A stretch of 64,000 nt of DNA from Epiperipatus broadwayi (taxonomy: Eukaryota; Onychophora; Udeonychophora; Euonychophora; Peripatidae): contig JAQFVV010012397.1 of assembly GCA_028023455.1 (NCBI GenBank), positions 1,231,001-1,295,000 on the forward strand, in the 5' to 3' direction. Of this stretch, positions 47,159 through 60,229 are shown one piece after another; within the stretch, counting starts at the first letter, position 1; every line of letters begins with the position of its first letter. Both the position numbers and the translations under genes were made by a program. The notes below the pieces were generated by a model that was given only the letters and a program-made list of their open reading frames with translations, searched no databases and was not told the origin of the DNA.

Positions 47159-47700
47159 ATGTGATGTGATGTGATGTATTATGGCTTCTCCTTAAACGAA
47201 GTCAAAGAATATCTCAGCAATTATGCCCAGATAAACCCTGTTAGCCACTTTATTTTACATTCCCCACTCTAAATTTACCCATAATCTCTCTATCCCATTT
47301 CCACAACATAATCTTTGTCAACTCTATAACCTTTATATCTAAATCCCCCTTATCTTTTCCCAAACCCAGCATAAAAACAAATAATTCTCTTTCTGTATAA
47401 TCACTCTTTTCATATTTATTTTTCCACAACTTCATTATATGTACCCTTTCTGTTTTCAAACATTTACATTCAATTAACAAATGCCTAATATTTTCTATTC
47501 CTTCCTTACATAATTTACAAAATAAATCACCCATATTTTTCCATTTACATGTATATTCTTTTGTAGCTAAAGATCCTGTTCGAGCCTTAAACAATAAACT
47601 ACTTTCCTTACTATTATCATCTATTAACTCACACCTAATATTCTGTTTATTTCTATATATATTTAAACTCTTTTCACTCTCCATACTATTTCTCCATTTC
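47159..47700 (-). mobile_element. LINE 3' fragment, copy B, with C-terminal coding end
   Basis: On the minus strand a 144-codon frame (47684-47250) reads SSLLFKARTGSLATKEYTC and FCKLCKEGIENIRHLLIEC, a Cys/His motif of LINE C-termini. A 3' tail follows, ending in repeated CATCA units (plus strand TGTGATGTGATGTGATG). It lies immediately in tandem with copy A in the same orientation. Confidence 0.75.
47250..47684 (-). pseudogene. LINE C-terminal fragment, 5'-truncated
   Basis: 144 codons, intact as a fragment, stop TAA-side at 47250. It carries the C-x2-C-x9-H-x4-C arrangement (CKLCKEGIENIRHLLIEC) and ends MLWKWDREIMGKFR. No catalytic RT portion is left, so it is the tail of a larger protein. 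Confidence 0.65.
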
Positions 47701-50700
47701 TCTAACTACCTAGTCTTTATTTATAATGGTAGGCATCTTCCAATAGTTCTTTTACAATTAAACAGAACAGTTCTCAAATAGTGATGGCATGGCAGGAAGG
47801 CAGGACAAAGGCGATCTAAGATCAGGGAAAGCAAATCTTTCCACTACTCACAAGTCATTCTGTTTTTACTCCCTAATCGAACACAATAAAAAAAAGTGAT
47901 TTGAACTCATTCTGCACGTTCCTAGAACTTTTGCTCCTCCTATACTTGAAATTTGGCAACATTGGAAGATGTAAACAAATAAGTTCCGGAAAGCATTATT
48001 TAAATGTATTTTTAAAATTGCAAATAACTTTAAGAATATGATTTTTGGTTTGACTTGAAATAGTTAAATGAGAATGACATTTTTAAATTGTAATAATACT
48101 TTCTAGAACTTTCTGGCATTGCTTTAGCTTTACATTAATTGTATTTATTTTTATATCTGTAATACATATACGCACATACACAATTATCTAAGTGTGGTAA
48201 TTTACAAGCTTGGAAATAAAATATACTTAAGCTAACATAATAATTCAAAAAATGTTTCTTTAACATTTTGAAAACTTAAAATCTAGTTGCACTCTGAAGT
48301 GAAAGTAAAAAATTATAAAGTGTTTTCACATAAGTGTTACTCTAATAAAAAAAAGTCACTCTTGATATTTATTTATTTGCTTTTTTTAGAAAATAATTTA
48401 TTTTAATCTGAATTAGTTATGGCTATCATGATTTTATATTAATTTTATTTGCAAAAAGAATTTTTTACAAAATCATGAAATTTTTATCTTATTCTACATA
48501 TGTATGTACTGTGCATGTATGTATGTATGTATGTATGTATGTATGTATGGATGGATGGATGGATGGATGGATGGATATCATCAGCTGGAAGGCATGTTGA
48601 TTGCCTAGTCAGGAGAGTATTATGATCAAATATCTGTTGATCATAATGATAATTTCCCATTGCTATCCATCCACCTCAAATTTATTATACCTTCTCAATT
48701 TTAGATCATCATAATCATTAATATAGCTAGTATTATTTCTAAAACTATTTATAGGATTCCATTGTTTTTGAATTTATTAACTGATAAATTATTAATAAGA
48801 TAGCCTTATGGGGTTAGTTATTCTTGTTACTGAAATTGTAAAATATGCTTATGGTAAGATATAATGGGTAATGGTGGATATGTGTATAATTGATTCATTC
48901 TACTATGCGAAATGGTAACTGACTAATCTGATGAAAATTATATTCTCTTTAAACTTTTCCTCTATACAGGATGGGCTGTTATGATTATTTCTTACATATA
49001 CATAAATTTGGTTATATTAATAGTTTTATGATAAAAAATATTTTTGTTAAAAAACATTATTGTTTTTTTAATAAATTTTTAACGCAACTATTATCAAAAA
49101 ATGTGAGTATTGATGAAAAGCAAAAGGGAGTCATAAAACTTAGTATCACTAGATCAATAAATATACAAATATTCACAAATGTTTATAAAAAATGTTTGCT
49201 GGAAGTTTTAATTATGTGTAGTATGTGTAATTTCATTTTTTTAAGATGATTCCAAATTTTAAAAATATGATATAGTTCTATTAATAAAAAGTTATCTAAC
49301 GTTATTTTTTTAATTATAATTTTTTTTTTCATTTTTCCACACAAGAAACCTATGATATAGCATATCAGATCAGACAAGGCTAAAGTGTCTTGAGCAATCC
49401 ATTCCAATTCTAGGTGTTGATTACTTTCAGTTGACGGAAATGTAGGGAAAAGTTCCGCTTTGTCTACTAAATGAAACTATAAGGCGCGGCCTTCAACTTT
49501 ATTGATTAATTAAACTGTCACTTATTCTTCCAAGTTCGCTAAGTGTAAATCAGTTATTTATTTTAAAAATTAAAAAATTGTGTACTGGTTTAAGTTAGTT
49601 GTTTTTGCTGTTTATTTTAACAAATATATAAAGATGAACGTAGAATACATTTCCGGTTTATTAGAAAAAAACTGCAATAGAAATGTTTGATTATATATTT
49701 ATTTATTAAAAATATTAACCTATCTAAAACACAACTTGTAAAATATTTTCTAAATTTCAAATTATGCATTTTGAAATTTTGATGGAGAAAAAACAAACGA
49801 CCGTCTAATCACAACTACGAATGTATCACTGAGCAGTCTGAAAAACCGAACAAATAGTAGATCATTATGAAGAAATGCTATTCATACAATCTCCACAAGT
49901 CATATTATCAAAATATTATAAATAAATAAAAATACAATCTCCAGAAATCGGATATCCACTGAACTTCAATTAATAATAATAAACAAAAATATTGAAAAAG
50001 AGAAAACTGGCAAAAAGCTTTGGACATGTAAATTTTAACATTGATATATTTTTGTTGAAGCTTTCACTATTAAAATGTTTGTTTAACGCGAATTACATTA
50101 TTATAAAAACACCAATCAATAAAAAATGACTTACCATATTCATCACTATTTTATTGAAATGGGAAGTCTTTTAAAATGCATTAAAATCTTCCAAAACAAG
50201 TTTATATTAATCAACTCGGAAGTGCTAAGAATATATATATAAACGTCACTACTTTTATATCCTGAGAACCGTTTATTATTACATATTTTTAAATAAATAG
50301 TATTTTAAAAATTCTTATTTTTCTAATTATTTGTAATTGATAAGTACCTTATTATTGAAAGGATCAAATGATTGCATAGATCGAAATCTGCTTTGAGAAA
50401 AAACTCCACATATATAAATTAAAGCGAGTTTATCATTTTTGTTCCGACTATAAAGAAGGTAACTTTGGAATTAAAATGCATGCAACAATTTATTATAAAA
50501 TGATGAAGTCATTTGAAAAAGATTGTTTTACTCCAAATCATTTTCTCCATATTTTCCTCATTATTTATAATTATTTCCGTAATGACTCTGATTACAAGAG
50601 AAATAGTAACTAGAATTTTTTTAGCTATGAAACATGATGGGGCAACTGATGTGATTTAAAAAGTTGTAACATGATATTTCTAAGTTACAATCATTAATTT

Positions 50701-51834
50701 TTATAAATATATCTGTTATGTATATATGCAATCATGAAAAACACAAACTTGTATAATACAGTTGAATATTTATTAAAAACAAGTTGATATTAAAATATAA
50801 CATAGTGTTAATGTTAACAATTAAACCAAAGGATTTCAGATGTTCTTTTAGAAATGCCTAATACTTCCAGCTGTATCATAGCAGCTTACCTCGTGTTCAG
50901 TTTAGTATTTTAGCAAGGTGCCTAACACTTTCAACTATATCATGGTAGTTTGTTTCATGATAGATTTAGTATCTAGCAGCTTCCAATTTAACATGAACTT
51001 GTCTCTTGCAATCAGTATAGGTAACCAGTATAATCCATTGATGCCTAGCATGCCCTCCAAAAGACTGCCATTTTATAGTTAGATCTCTTTACTTAATGGG
51101 AGTAGGTAGATTCACCAAGAATTATCATCTATTGACATATTACTATCATTGGTTAATTTATCTATCCATCAATTCGTTGATTAGTTTTCATAAATTCTGA
51201 ATCTGAATAAGTCTATTGTTTGAAAATAAGCTAAGTCATAACAATATCTTAAAAACTGACTTATTTAAGAACTATATTTGTCTTAAAGTGGAACTTTTGT
51301 TTATAGTTAACTCAAACATCTTTCATGCAGACAAATAAGCATGTTATTGTACTTTTCTCATGATCTCTCCAACAGAAGCATAATAAAGGAGGAGCATACA
51401 GAGCATTTGTGAGTACATTCATCAAAAAATAACCGTTTTTAAACTTTTTTTTCTACTCAGTTTTTTTAAGCATAAAAGCAGAATACCATTATTTTATTTA
51501 TTTATTTTATTCTATTGTTTTGGAAAGACTTTTTAGATTTAATACAAATTTATCAGTGAATAAAAAATTTTTATTGCTTTTTGATTTTAAATACAAAGTA
51601 GCAATTATGTGTTTCTTTTAAAACTAAATTTTCTCTTGTGTTTTTTGTGTTCATTTCTTTTGTCTTTAAAACCTGGCCATATCAGTTCTGAAAACATTTG
51701 TTTTAATTATAATTGAGCCTATATAAATTGTAATATATGCATTTTAAATTAAACGTACATACGAAAGTATCTTATTCTAAAAAATTTTGCTACTAATATT
51801 TTAATCATAGACGTTAGCTTGAAATGCTATCAAT
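47701..51834. other. Mostly featureless stretch with one compound microsatellite
   Basis: No gene recognised. It holds (ATGT)n(ATGG)n at 48515-48576, a small GC-richer patch at 49400-49520, and two diverged 63-bp tandem copies at 50857-50982 (GCCTAATACTTCCAGCTGTA / GCCTAACACTTTCAACTATA). A 92-codon lysine-rich frame at 48971-49249 is low complexity and not convincing. Confidence 0.5.
48515..48576. repeat. (ATGT)n(ATGG)n compound microsatellite
   Basis: About nine ATGT units pass directly into about seven ATGG units. Confidence 0.95.
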
Positions 51835-51946
51835 TGTAACAAACTAATTAAACAGATAACAAAGGAATTTAATTAGCAAAACCCAATTTAATTAAATCCC
51901 GCCCTAATTTATAAGAGTTACTCCAGAAAACAAAAGAAAGCAAACA

Positions 51947-51956
51947 TATAAAAAGG
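51947..51956 (+). promoter_or_regulatory. TATA box
   Basis: TATAAAAAGG then GGCCATTTTGAAAAGATCAA. Similar to the TATA region at 15032. Confidence 0.45.
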
Positions 51957-52147
51957 GGCCATTTTGAAAAGATCAACAGAGTGAGTACAGAGCATTTTTA
52001 AGTGAATTCGAGAAGAGCATCAGTTGCAAGAGAATAGCGTGAGAATTGTGTATTACCCTCGTGGAGAAAGAAGAGAAGTTATATGTAGAAACTATACATT
52101 CAGAATTATCGTGCGAGTATTCATTATTGTGTGTACATAGTGTATTT

Positions 52148-52517
52148 CAGGGGTCCCCAACCCTATGCCCGCAGGCACCATGGCACCCGCAGACCATTTT
52201 ACATGTGCCCGCCACTATCCGAACATGATAAAAAATTATTTATCTGATACAAATAAATTTAATTTTTAAAATTTCTTATAAATTATTGTATTATATTGTA
52301 ATCAAATTGTAGCGCATATTATATACTTTTACAGCATAAAAATATAAACATTAATTATATGTTAAAATTTCATTTTTGAAATAAATATTTTTTTGTACAT
52401 TATATGTATTATTAACAATATCCAACTATAAATTTACATTGAAAAAATAAATGGTGCCCGCCACCTGGCCGGTATTACAGAATGTGCTCTTAAGTGCAAA
52501 AAGGTTGGGGACCCCTG
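52148..52517 (+). mobile_element. hAT MITE, family 1, copy A
   Basis: 370 bp. Terminal inverted repeats CAGGGGTCCCCAACC / GGTTGGGGACCCCTG are perfect. Perfect 8-bp duplication GTGTATTT at 52140-52147 and 52518-52525. AT-rich centre, GC-rich ends with a near-palindrome around CCATGG. No coding capacity. Confidence 0.97.
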
Positions 52518-52535
52518 GTGTATTTTTTTAACACA

Positions 52536-53519
52536 GCTCGGCGGGAATCAGAACTTTGTATAAACTTTAAATTAGTAAGCATCAATCTGTGTTGAGAATT
52601 AAACCAACTAGTTCGCAAATTAAATTTTGTGTGCAGTAATTGAAGAGCCAATATACTGCATAAATCATTTTTAAACAACAAGATGTCAGTGTGCTTTTCT
52701 ATGTCTCTAAGAAAACTTGGGGCTTTGTTTAATACTTCTATAGATATTATTCAAATATTATATAATTTTATCTGTAAAAGAAGCACTTATAATTGCAAAA
52801 ATCAAACTTTTAATAATGTAGCTAAAACTGAGGCACTGAAAATAAGTGGAGATAATAAAAGTTTTAGAAAAATTGTTTAGCCAAAAGTTATAGAGAAAAT
52901 TTGTCGCTTTTAAATGTAGAAAAATAATTAACTATTAATAAAAGTAATGATTAAAAATTAGAATCAGAATTTCAAGAATTAATACCTGATAAAACTGCTT
53001 AAATCATTCTGCTCCTTCTTCGAGTTAGAAAAATTGTATAGAACCCAGACTTAGACAAATAGGTAATGAAATAATAAAAAATTTTGGAAGCTCTAAAAAT
53101 GTAAATTTGAAAAAGAGTAAAAAAGATGATTTGAAAACAAAAATAAATAAATGTGGAAATGTTAAAAATTAAAGAAAACAAGATTATTTCATTGAAAAAA
53201 TAAAAATAGAATTTGGATATATTTTAAAAATCATAAAACTTATTGAAAAGTATTGTCGAAAGTGAGAAGATATGTAGAACAAAAAAAGTGGTTTGTTTGT
53301 ATGTGTGCATTATATAATAGATATATGTATTACCCATCAGGTAGAATCATCAAATCCATAGTGAAATGTTGAATAAAATTAATATTTTGAAAACAAAATA
53401 TTGATGAAAGCATATTAATAATTTGTATTAATCACTCATTGGACTAAAGATTACCCAATAATGAGTAATAGGAAAGGTTTTTGTTCACTTTTAACATTTT
53501 GTGGAGGGATGTAATCATA
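52536..53519. other. AT-rich stretch after the LTR remnant
   Basis: One 65-codon frame at 52683-52880 without recognisable family. Otherwise nothing visible. Confidence 0.4.
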
Positions 53520-53640
53520 AACCTATGACCAAAGACTTGAAAAAGATTTATGACCCCCAGGATGCATATTTCATGCTAAACCATCACTTATCAATTAGCC
53601 CAGATCACATTCTCTTACACGTATCTTTATCATTGTTCAT
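53520..53640 (+). repeat. Fragment of the fold-back repeat family
   Basis: GCATATTTCATGCTAAACCA, ACTTATCAATTAGCCCAGAT and CACATTCTCTTACAC parallel ATGTATTTCATACAGAACCA, ACTCATCAGTTGGACCAGAT and TAATCTCCCACAC at 26055-26115. It runs straight into the GATA array. Confidence 0.55.
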
Positions 53641-54124
<484 letters not shown>

Positions 54125-54670
54125 AAATTACTATAGTTTAAATATTCACTATATCACTCTCACAAGATGTTAAAAATGAATAGAAAGCATTCCCTACCTT
54201 GTGTAAGAATGGTTTCAGTGGAAATTACACTACAGAAATATTATTCATTATTGGATAAAGTGTTGATGAAATTTTATATAAAAATAAGGTTAACTAGTGA
54301 AGGCAAATGATAATTTTATTTTTAAAACAAAAAAAAAATACTAATATTATAATAGGATGTGGAAGGAGGGGTCTAAGAGTGGTCATCCCTTGAGTAATTG
54401 AATTGGAATTCATCAACAAATAAAATTTTGAAATTTAAATATAAAGTGATGAGCAATATCAAAAAATATATAAGAAACATTATATATTAAAAGAAAGCAT
54501 GAGATCTCTCAGACATCAGCCAGTTAACTCCTTAGAGTAACTATAAGAATAATTAGCTATCAACCAACATTATCATAAGTAAGGGTAAGTACTCAAAAAT
54601 AATAATTATTCATCACCATGAATTATCTATCAAAATAAATCAATACAATAAATCAACAGTCCATCTTATG

Positions 54671-54729
54671 GCTGGATTAGAAATGGGTCTTCTGTAGATT
54701 AGGCTAACTACTGCGCCATTGCCAACTTG
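54671..54729 (-). other. tRNA-like relic (SINE head?)
   Basis: On the minus strand GGCAATGGCGCAGTAGTTAG resembles a polymerase III A box region (TGGCGCAGTGGTTAG), and about 35 nt on CCATTTCTAATCC resembles a B box (GGTTCGAATCC). No full cloverleaf and no clear target duplication. Confidence 0.35.
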
Positions 54730-55667
54730 GGGCCATTATTTACACATAATTTGGATGCACCAACATAAGTGCTCATCCATCTGAATATACAACCATAAAA
54801 ATCTAAGCAATAATTCTGTGATATTAAAATGTTCTGATCATCATCAATGCTCTGGCCACTTAGTATATTAATGTACTAGCCGACTATAAACTTAATTTTT
54901 AGTAGACTAAACTAAATAAAATATAGTTCAGGAGCTTTGAAGAATATAATCCTTATGCCAAGCCAGGACAATGTCATGCTGGATTTCCCTTAAGCACTAA
55001 CACATATCTCCATTCATATAATCAGACTTACATTTGAATCTAGCTCAGAAGAACACAAGCTCAAATACTGTTATGGTGACCAAGAGATGATACAATACAA
55101 TTTTTAACAATTGAATATAAGTTTATTAACAACAATAAAAAATGATATTAAGGTCTTTAGAATATGGCTATACAATTAGAAACCTTCTGATTTTGATTAA
55201 CCATATAATAAAAAAAATTATCATATTGTGATTTACATGAACATACAAAATTCAAGTTATTGCATTGGTCTACATAAATGTTCCATTAGATTTACTTAAA
55301 ACCCATTCAGAACATTGGCATGTGGCTTGATATAAAATGAACATGTCTGAATTGACATTTAATAATAAAAATGATTAAAATTTACATATATGTTATACTT
55401 GACAAGCACTGATCTATATACACACACATAGTGAAGTAACAATTGGTGAGTAACATACAAATGAAATTCATTTTTATCATATTTAAATCATTACATAAAA
55501 TACAGTAAATGGGTAAAATTTACATATAAGTGTCTATCTAACACGAATTGCTATACATATGTATACATACATGTATGTGTAATTTCTGAGTGTATATGAC
55601 TTAGTTACAAAATAAACATTTTTAGTTGTCATTTTCTTCCAAACTGTAAGCTTGTGGTTAAGACATG

Positions 55668-55740
55668 TAGAGGTCCCTACTAACGCATTTTTACGTGCAT
55701 ATTCTTGAGGTCACAGCCTTAGTAAATATTAATACTTAAT
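55668..55740 (+). repeat. Dispersed repeat, copy 2
   Basis: Partner of 23092-23160; see the shared phrases there. Confidence 0.6.
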
Positions 55741-56197
55741 ATAATTAACATAAATATGTGTGCATTGTTGAATTGCAGGCACTCACTAATGTCTATATCA
55801 TATATTCTAATTTGTTATATTATTAAAATTTATATTCTTCCTAAATAATTCAATATTGAAAGTATATCAAATTCATACATATACATGTGTATACAAAAAT
55901 ATAGAAGATATGAATCAAGTTCTATCATAATAATTTGCAGGGTTTTTTTTATTTTTAAAAAAATATATAAGTTTATATGTTCTTTTTTTTCTTTTAAAAA
56001 TATAAAATCAATTTTTGTTTGATTAATTATCAACATCTTTAAATTTAGATTATAGAATTGTCTATTGATCCTTTACTTCTTTATTTGTTTATTTTTTTAT
56101 TTTTAATCCATGCAAAATTATTTGCTTGTATTTTTTACAATGTCATTTTTAGGGAAGAAACTAAAATTTCATTATCATTATATATAATGCTATAACA

Positions 56198-56564
56198 CAG
56201 GGGTCCCCAACCTTTTTGCACTTAAGAGCACATTCTATAATACAGGCCAGGTGGCGGTCACCATTTATTTTTTCAATATAAATTTATAGTTGGATATTGT
56301 TAATAATACACATAATGTACAAAAAAATATTTATTTCAAAAATAAAATTTTAACATAATTAACGTTTATATTTTTATGCTGTAAAAGTATAATATGCCCT
56401 ACAATTTGATTATAATATAATACAATAATTTTATAAGAAATTTTAAAAATTAAATTTATTTGTATCAGATAAATAATTTTTGATCGTGTTCAGATAGCGG
56501 CGGGCACATGTAAAATGGTCTGTGGGCACCATGGTGCCCACAGGCATAGGGTTGGGGACTCCTG
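56198..56564 (-). mobile_element. hAT MITE, family 1, copy B
   Basis: 367 bp, inverted relative to copy A at 52148 and similar along its whole length. Ends CAGGGGTCCCCAACC / GGTTGGGGACTCCTG, with one mismatch. Perfect 8-bp duplication CTATAACA at 56190-56197 and 56565-56572. It contains a perfect 24-bp palindrome at 56520-56543 centred on CCATGG. Confidence 0.97.
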
Positions 56565-56720
56565 CTATAACAGGTCACATTTAACTAATCATAATGTCTT
56601 TAAATTAAATGTAGAAATTTTAAAATGTCTTTTAAATGAATTATTTAAAAACCAACTCATTTTTATATTTATCTGTGCTTCCCTGCATATAGTTGAAGTA
56701 GCATGAGTATAATTAATTCT

Positions 56721-56798
56721 TCATTTGACTGATGCCCTTTCTTGGGCAAGCTGGTACACTGGCTCATCATTGAGATCAATATAATCCAGGTAAGGGTT
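56721..56798 (-). CDS. Candidate terminal exon of an unknown protein
   Basis: On the minus strand 25 codons read from 56798 to a TGA at 56721, including YLDYIDLNDEPVYQLAQE. Composition is much less AT-rich than the surroundings and the peptide is not low-complexity. Directly upstream (minus) is AACTGCAG, an AG that could serve as a splice acceptor, and the frame has a stop (TAA) 18 nt further upstream, so it could only be an exon end or a fragment. The pyrimidine tract is weak, no canonical AATAAA is close downstream, and no upstream exon was found. It could equally be a scrap of an unrecognised transposon. Confidence 0.25.
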   Translation of the reverse strand, partial: NPYLDYIDLNDEPVYQLAQERASVK

Positions 56799-57525
56799 CT
56801 GCAGTTGGTTCACTTAGACTAGGATTTGGTAAGATTCAGGCCAGCAAGCTATTTTGTCCTTATTTGTTCAGGCTAATGACTCAGAAGTGACCAGCTTCAT
56901 GTAAATCAAAACTCCTGCAAAGGAAAATAAAAGCAGCTCCTGGATCTAACGTCCTGCCTTCAATTATTTCATGTTCATTTTCTAACTTTGGAAAACAAAC
57001 TTTCACATCACTGCAAATTACAGAAAACTTCTAGCCAGCTACTCCTCAAAAATTTAAATCAGACAACTGATATTTTTATCAGTTCTATTTATAAGAGTCA
57101 TCTGTGATGATAAAAACACCTTCATTAAAAACAGATTTTTTTATATAATCCTTATCTTGATTAAAAACCATTCTAATCAAAAGCTACTTTTAGATTTCTA
57201 TCAATGTGTCATCCACATGTTTTAACTCTTTTCAAATCACTTTTAAACAAAAACTTATTTTTGGAATTGTTAATCTACAAAGATTTTTAAAAAAATAGAT
57301 AAAAGAAATGTATATAAGCATTCTTTCAAAAATAAATCATGCTTGGTTTTAAATTCAAAATCAGAATACAATACTAATTAATTTAGACCTTTTTAAATGT
57401 TTTAATTTATAATAAAATTCTGTTTTAAATCCAGAGTTATTTAACCCCTTATTTATTATTTTTATTCCAGGAAATGTCAAAAATATCTACAAAATTTTTT
57501 GTCTGTATTTATTTCTACTTTTCCT

Positions 57526-57580
<55 letters not shown>

Positions 57581-59689
57581 AGTGAGTGGGTGGTGTGTGT
57601 GTGTACACACATAATTATGTTACTATGTGCTATGTAACCCAACCAGTTACAATATATTCTTGAAGTAACATTATTGATATAAAATTAAATAGAATGTCTT
57701 TGAGGTAATCTCTAAAAAAATCTTGATTGATATTCTGTTATTAGGTTTTGTGACTTTATGTGATCTAAATGGGATTATAAAAGTTTTGGAAATATACCTT
57801 TCATTTTTTTTTCCAAATTTTACACTTCACCTCAGCCTAAGAATATTCAATATTCTGCATGTAGGCTTTCATATACTGAGTCAACATAATGCTGTTGGTA
57901 GTACACAGCCAAATGTTCAAATTTCCATGGAACTTAAGTACATAATTTGATCACTTATCACAATAGATAACTAAGTTAGATTCATTTTTAATAATGAAGA
58001 TCAAAGTATTTCTGTCTGTATATAAACACAGAAATATCAGCAACAATGCCTCTCTTCAGCTGAATCCCCATAATCCATTTTTTCTGTCTCCATTGTTTTT
58101 CTGGTTGATGACTCAGTTGGTTTTGTCTTTCAATGTAGAGAATTGGTCACCTAGCAGCATTCTACAAAGATTTGTACTTTTTATGACTAGTGAATCATGC
58201 TTCATCTATTGAATAGTAGCTTAGTCTGCACACTCCTATCTGCTCTCTTGCTTTAATTGATATAGTGCATGTGCAAACTTAAAATAACCATTGTACATCT
58301 TTTGACTGTCAATACAAATAAATACAATGTGAATATGGACAAAAGTGTCAGAATATTGCACAATTTGCTACTTATTCTGTCATTCAAATCAGATTTCTGA
58401 AAAAACACACCACTGCTTGAGACTGAATAAATAGATTGATAGCCTTGATTTGGGAAGTGCAAAATAGGTATGAATTCAATCTTGGTGTTTTTTCTGCATA
58501 ATTGAACCACATATAGTACTAAGTTTTTCATAGTCACTATCATTCAGTACATTGTGTGCTACAAAAGTGCCTGTTCTACATCTTTACTGACAATTACTTG
58601 GCAATAAAACTTTTTAAGAAGCACAATATTTCAAATCCGCATATCAGAGAGACTTACTCTAAGAAACATGTGCATGTGTCATTAATACCATATGCAAATG
58701 TAAACAAGGAAGTGCAGTCATTTTCTTTCAGTTTTACGCAGATCCCTATATTACAATGTAATTTCCCAAAATACAATGTTAATTGGTTTGTTTTGTCCAA
58801 ATAATAGTTACAATTGTTTATTTTAATAACTGTGATAAGTGTGCTTAAATGCAACTATAGAGAAGTTTGTTATTTTTATAAATTAATTATGGCTTAACTC
58901 TTTTGAGATCTTATGATGTTCTCATATTTATAGCAAAATGAACTATAATCATTTTATTTTGAATAGAAATTGTCAATAAATTATCAGAAATTATTTTTTT
59001 TAAAAGCAAATTTACAGCATGGAGACTGAAATTTATAGAAATATGATATCAATTGGTTTGCTTCTTATAAAAAAAAAATATGTGAATGTCTTTATTGCTC
59101 AAGATTCATAAAAAATTTGAGTGATTCACGAATAGATCCTATGACCTTATACTATGGATTCTGATACTCTAACATTGCACTTAAACACCCAGGGCAGGTT
59201 TGTTTCTTTTAACTAATAGTTAAAAGTATTTGTTTTGAATAAAAACTGATAGTTTTAATTCATATTGAAAATTGTTTGCTTTGAAAACAAATTGTTTCCA
59301 AAATTATAATAAAAAAATAAAAGATTTTGGAGTTTCTAATAAAAAGTTGATTTGAAAGTATAAGTATATAAATATAGAAATGTTGAAGATTAAAGAAAAA
59401 TTTTATTTATTAAAGAAATTAAAATTATATGCCAATATATAGAGCATTCTTAAATGAAGTATTTTTAATGTCTTCTTATTGTGTCGATACAGTGTTATAT
59501 ATAATAAATTAGGTAAAATATAGCTTTATACTCAGTTAATGTAATTACATTAGTTATTTCCCTGTGATGAAATACTCATTCTTTTAACTTGTTAATCAAT
59601 ATGCTCTTCAACTAGTTAGATGTATTATTATTGAATCAACTATTATAAAATCATATCTACATTGAATTGGGTATATAAAATAAGTAATG
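56799..59689. other. Stretch without recognised genes
   Basis: 56800-56990 is of raised GC and unknown nature. (TA)n(GT)n at 57528-57605. Several 60-96 codon frames (57723-57950, 57994-58212, 58253-58543 minus, 58556-58804) are not recognised and look like chance frames. Confidence 0.4.
57528..57605. repeat. (TA)n(GT)n compound microsatellite
   Basis: About 13 TA units, about 14 GT units, then a degenerate GT-rich end. Confidence 0.95.
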
Positions 59690-59840
59690 CAGGTTTCTAA
59701 AAGTGTATTTTATGATAAAATTGAGCCTGATAGTCATGAGAAAGATAAATTCTATTTATATTATAATGATTATCTCAAAAACATTTTGAAGAAATGTAAT
59801 GTTGATTGTGTGGCTTTATTGCTTGAGAGTTTGTAAGAAG
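59690..59840 (+). pseudogene. LINE C-terminal scrap
   Basis: Reads VFYDKIEPDSHEKDKFYLYY then NDYLKNILKKCNVDC in one frame. Parallels the C-terminal region of the relic at 60230-61360 (CLYYKNYFKDI...NNTDCCHWEDIAE). Same LINE family as 60-2000. Confidence 0.45.
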
Positions 59841-60229
59841 TTTGTATGCTGGAAGTGGCCTCGTTGGAATCAATCTTAAGATCCCACATTCCAGAGTCCA
59901 ACATATTATCACTGTATTAAACTGCATTTTTTCAAATAATAATTAAAATTGTTTGTTTTAAAAAAAGTATCAGTTTTAATTTATACTGAAAATTATTTGC
60001 TTTAAAAACAAATTGTTTCAAAAATTATAATAAATAATGCAAAACGTTTGTGAATTGTTTTGTTAATTGGTTAATATCTTCAGTATGAGTTTGGTCCAAC
60101 ATAGTCTGCAATATATGCATTTGTAATGAGTTGCTTTCAGTCATAAATGAATAGTTACCAGAAACTCAAAGTGGTTGTAGAGAATCCAGAAGAACATAGA
60201 TATGACTTTTGTTCCTAAGCAAATGTAAG

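Larger units (their letters stand above)
51835..52535 (+). mobile_element. Probable LTR remnant split by a hAT MITE
   Basis: Begins TGTAACAAAC and ends TTAACACA, with a strong TATA box TATAAAAAGG at 51947-51956 followed by a GC-richer stretch. Without the MITE at 52148-52517 it is about 320 bp, a normal LTR length. After the end comes GCTCGGCGGGAATCAGAAC, which could hold a primer site. A short frame at 52683-52880 (MSVCFSMSLRKLG) follows but is unrecognised. No second LTR found. Confidence 0.4.
54125..56189. other. Mostly featureless stretch
   Basis: No gene recognised. It contains a tRNA-like relic at 54671-54729 and the second copy of a dispersed repeat at 55668-55740. Confidence 0.45.

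Noticed and set aside
58253-58854. Unknown host genes at 58253-58543 (minus) and 58556-58804 (plus)
   Set aside because: Frames of 80-96 codons in AT-rich sequence with no recognisable family, no splice signals and no compositional difference.
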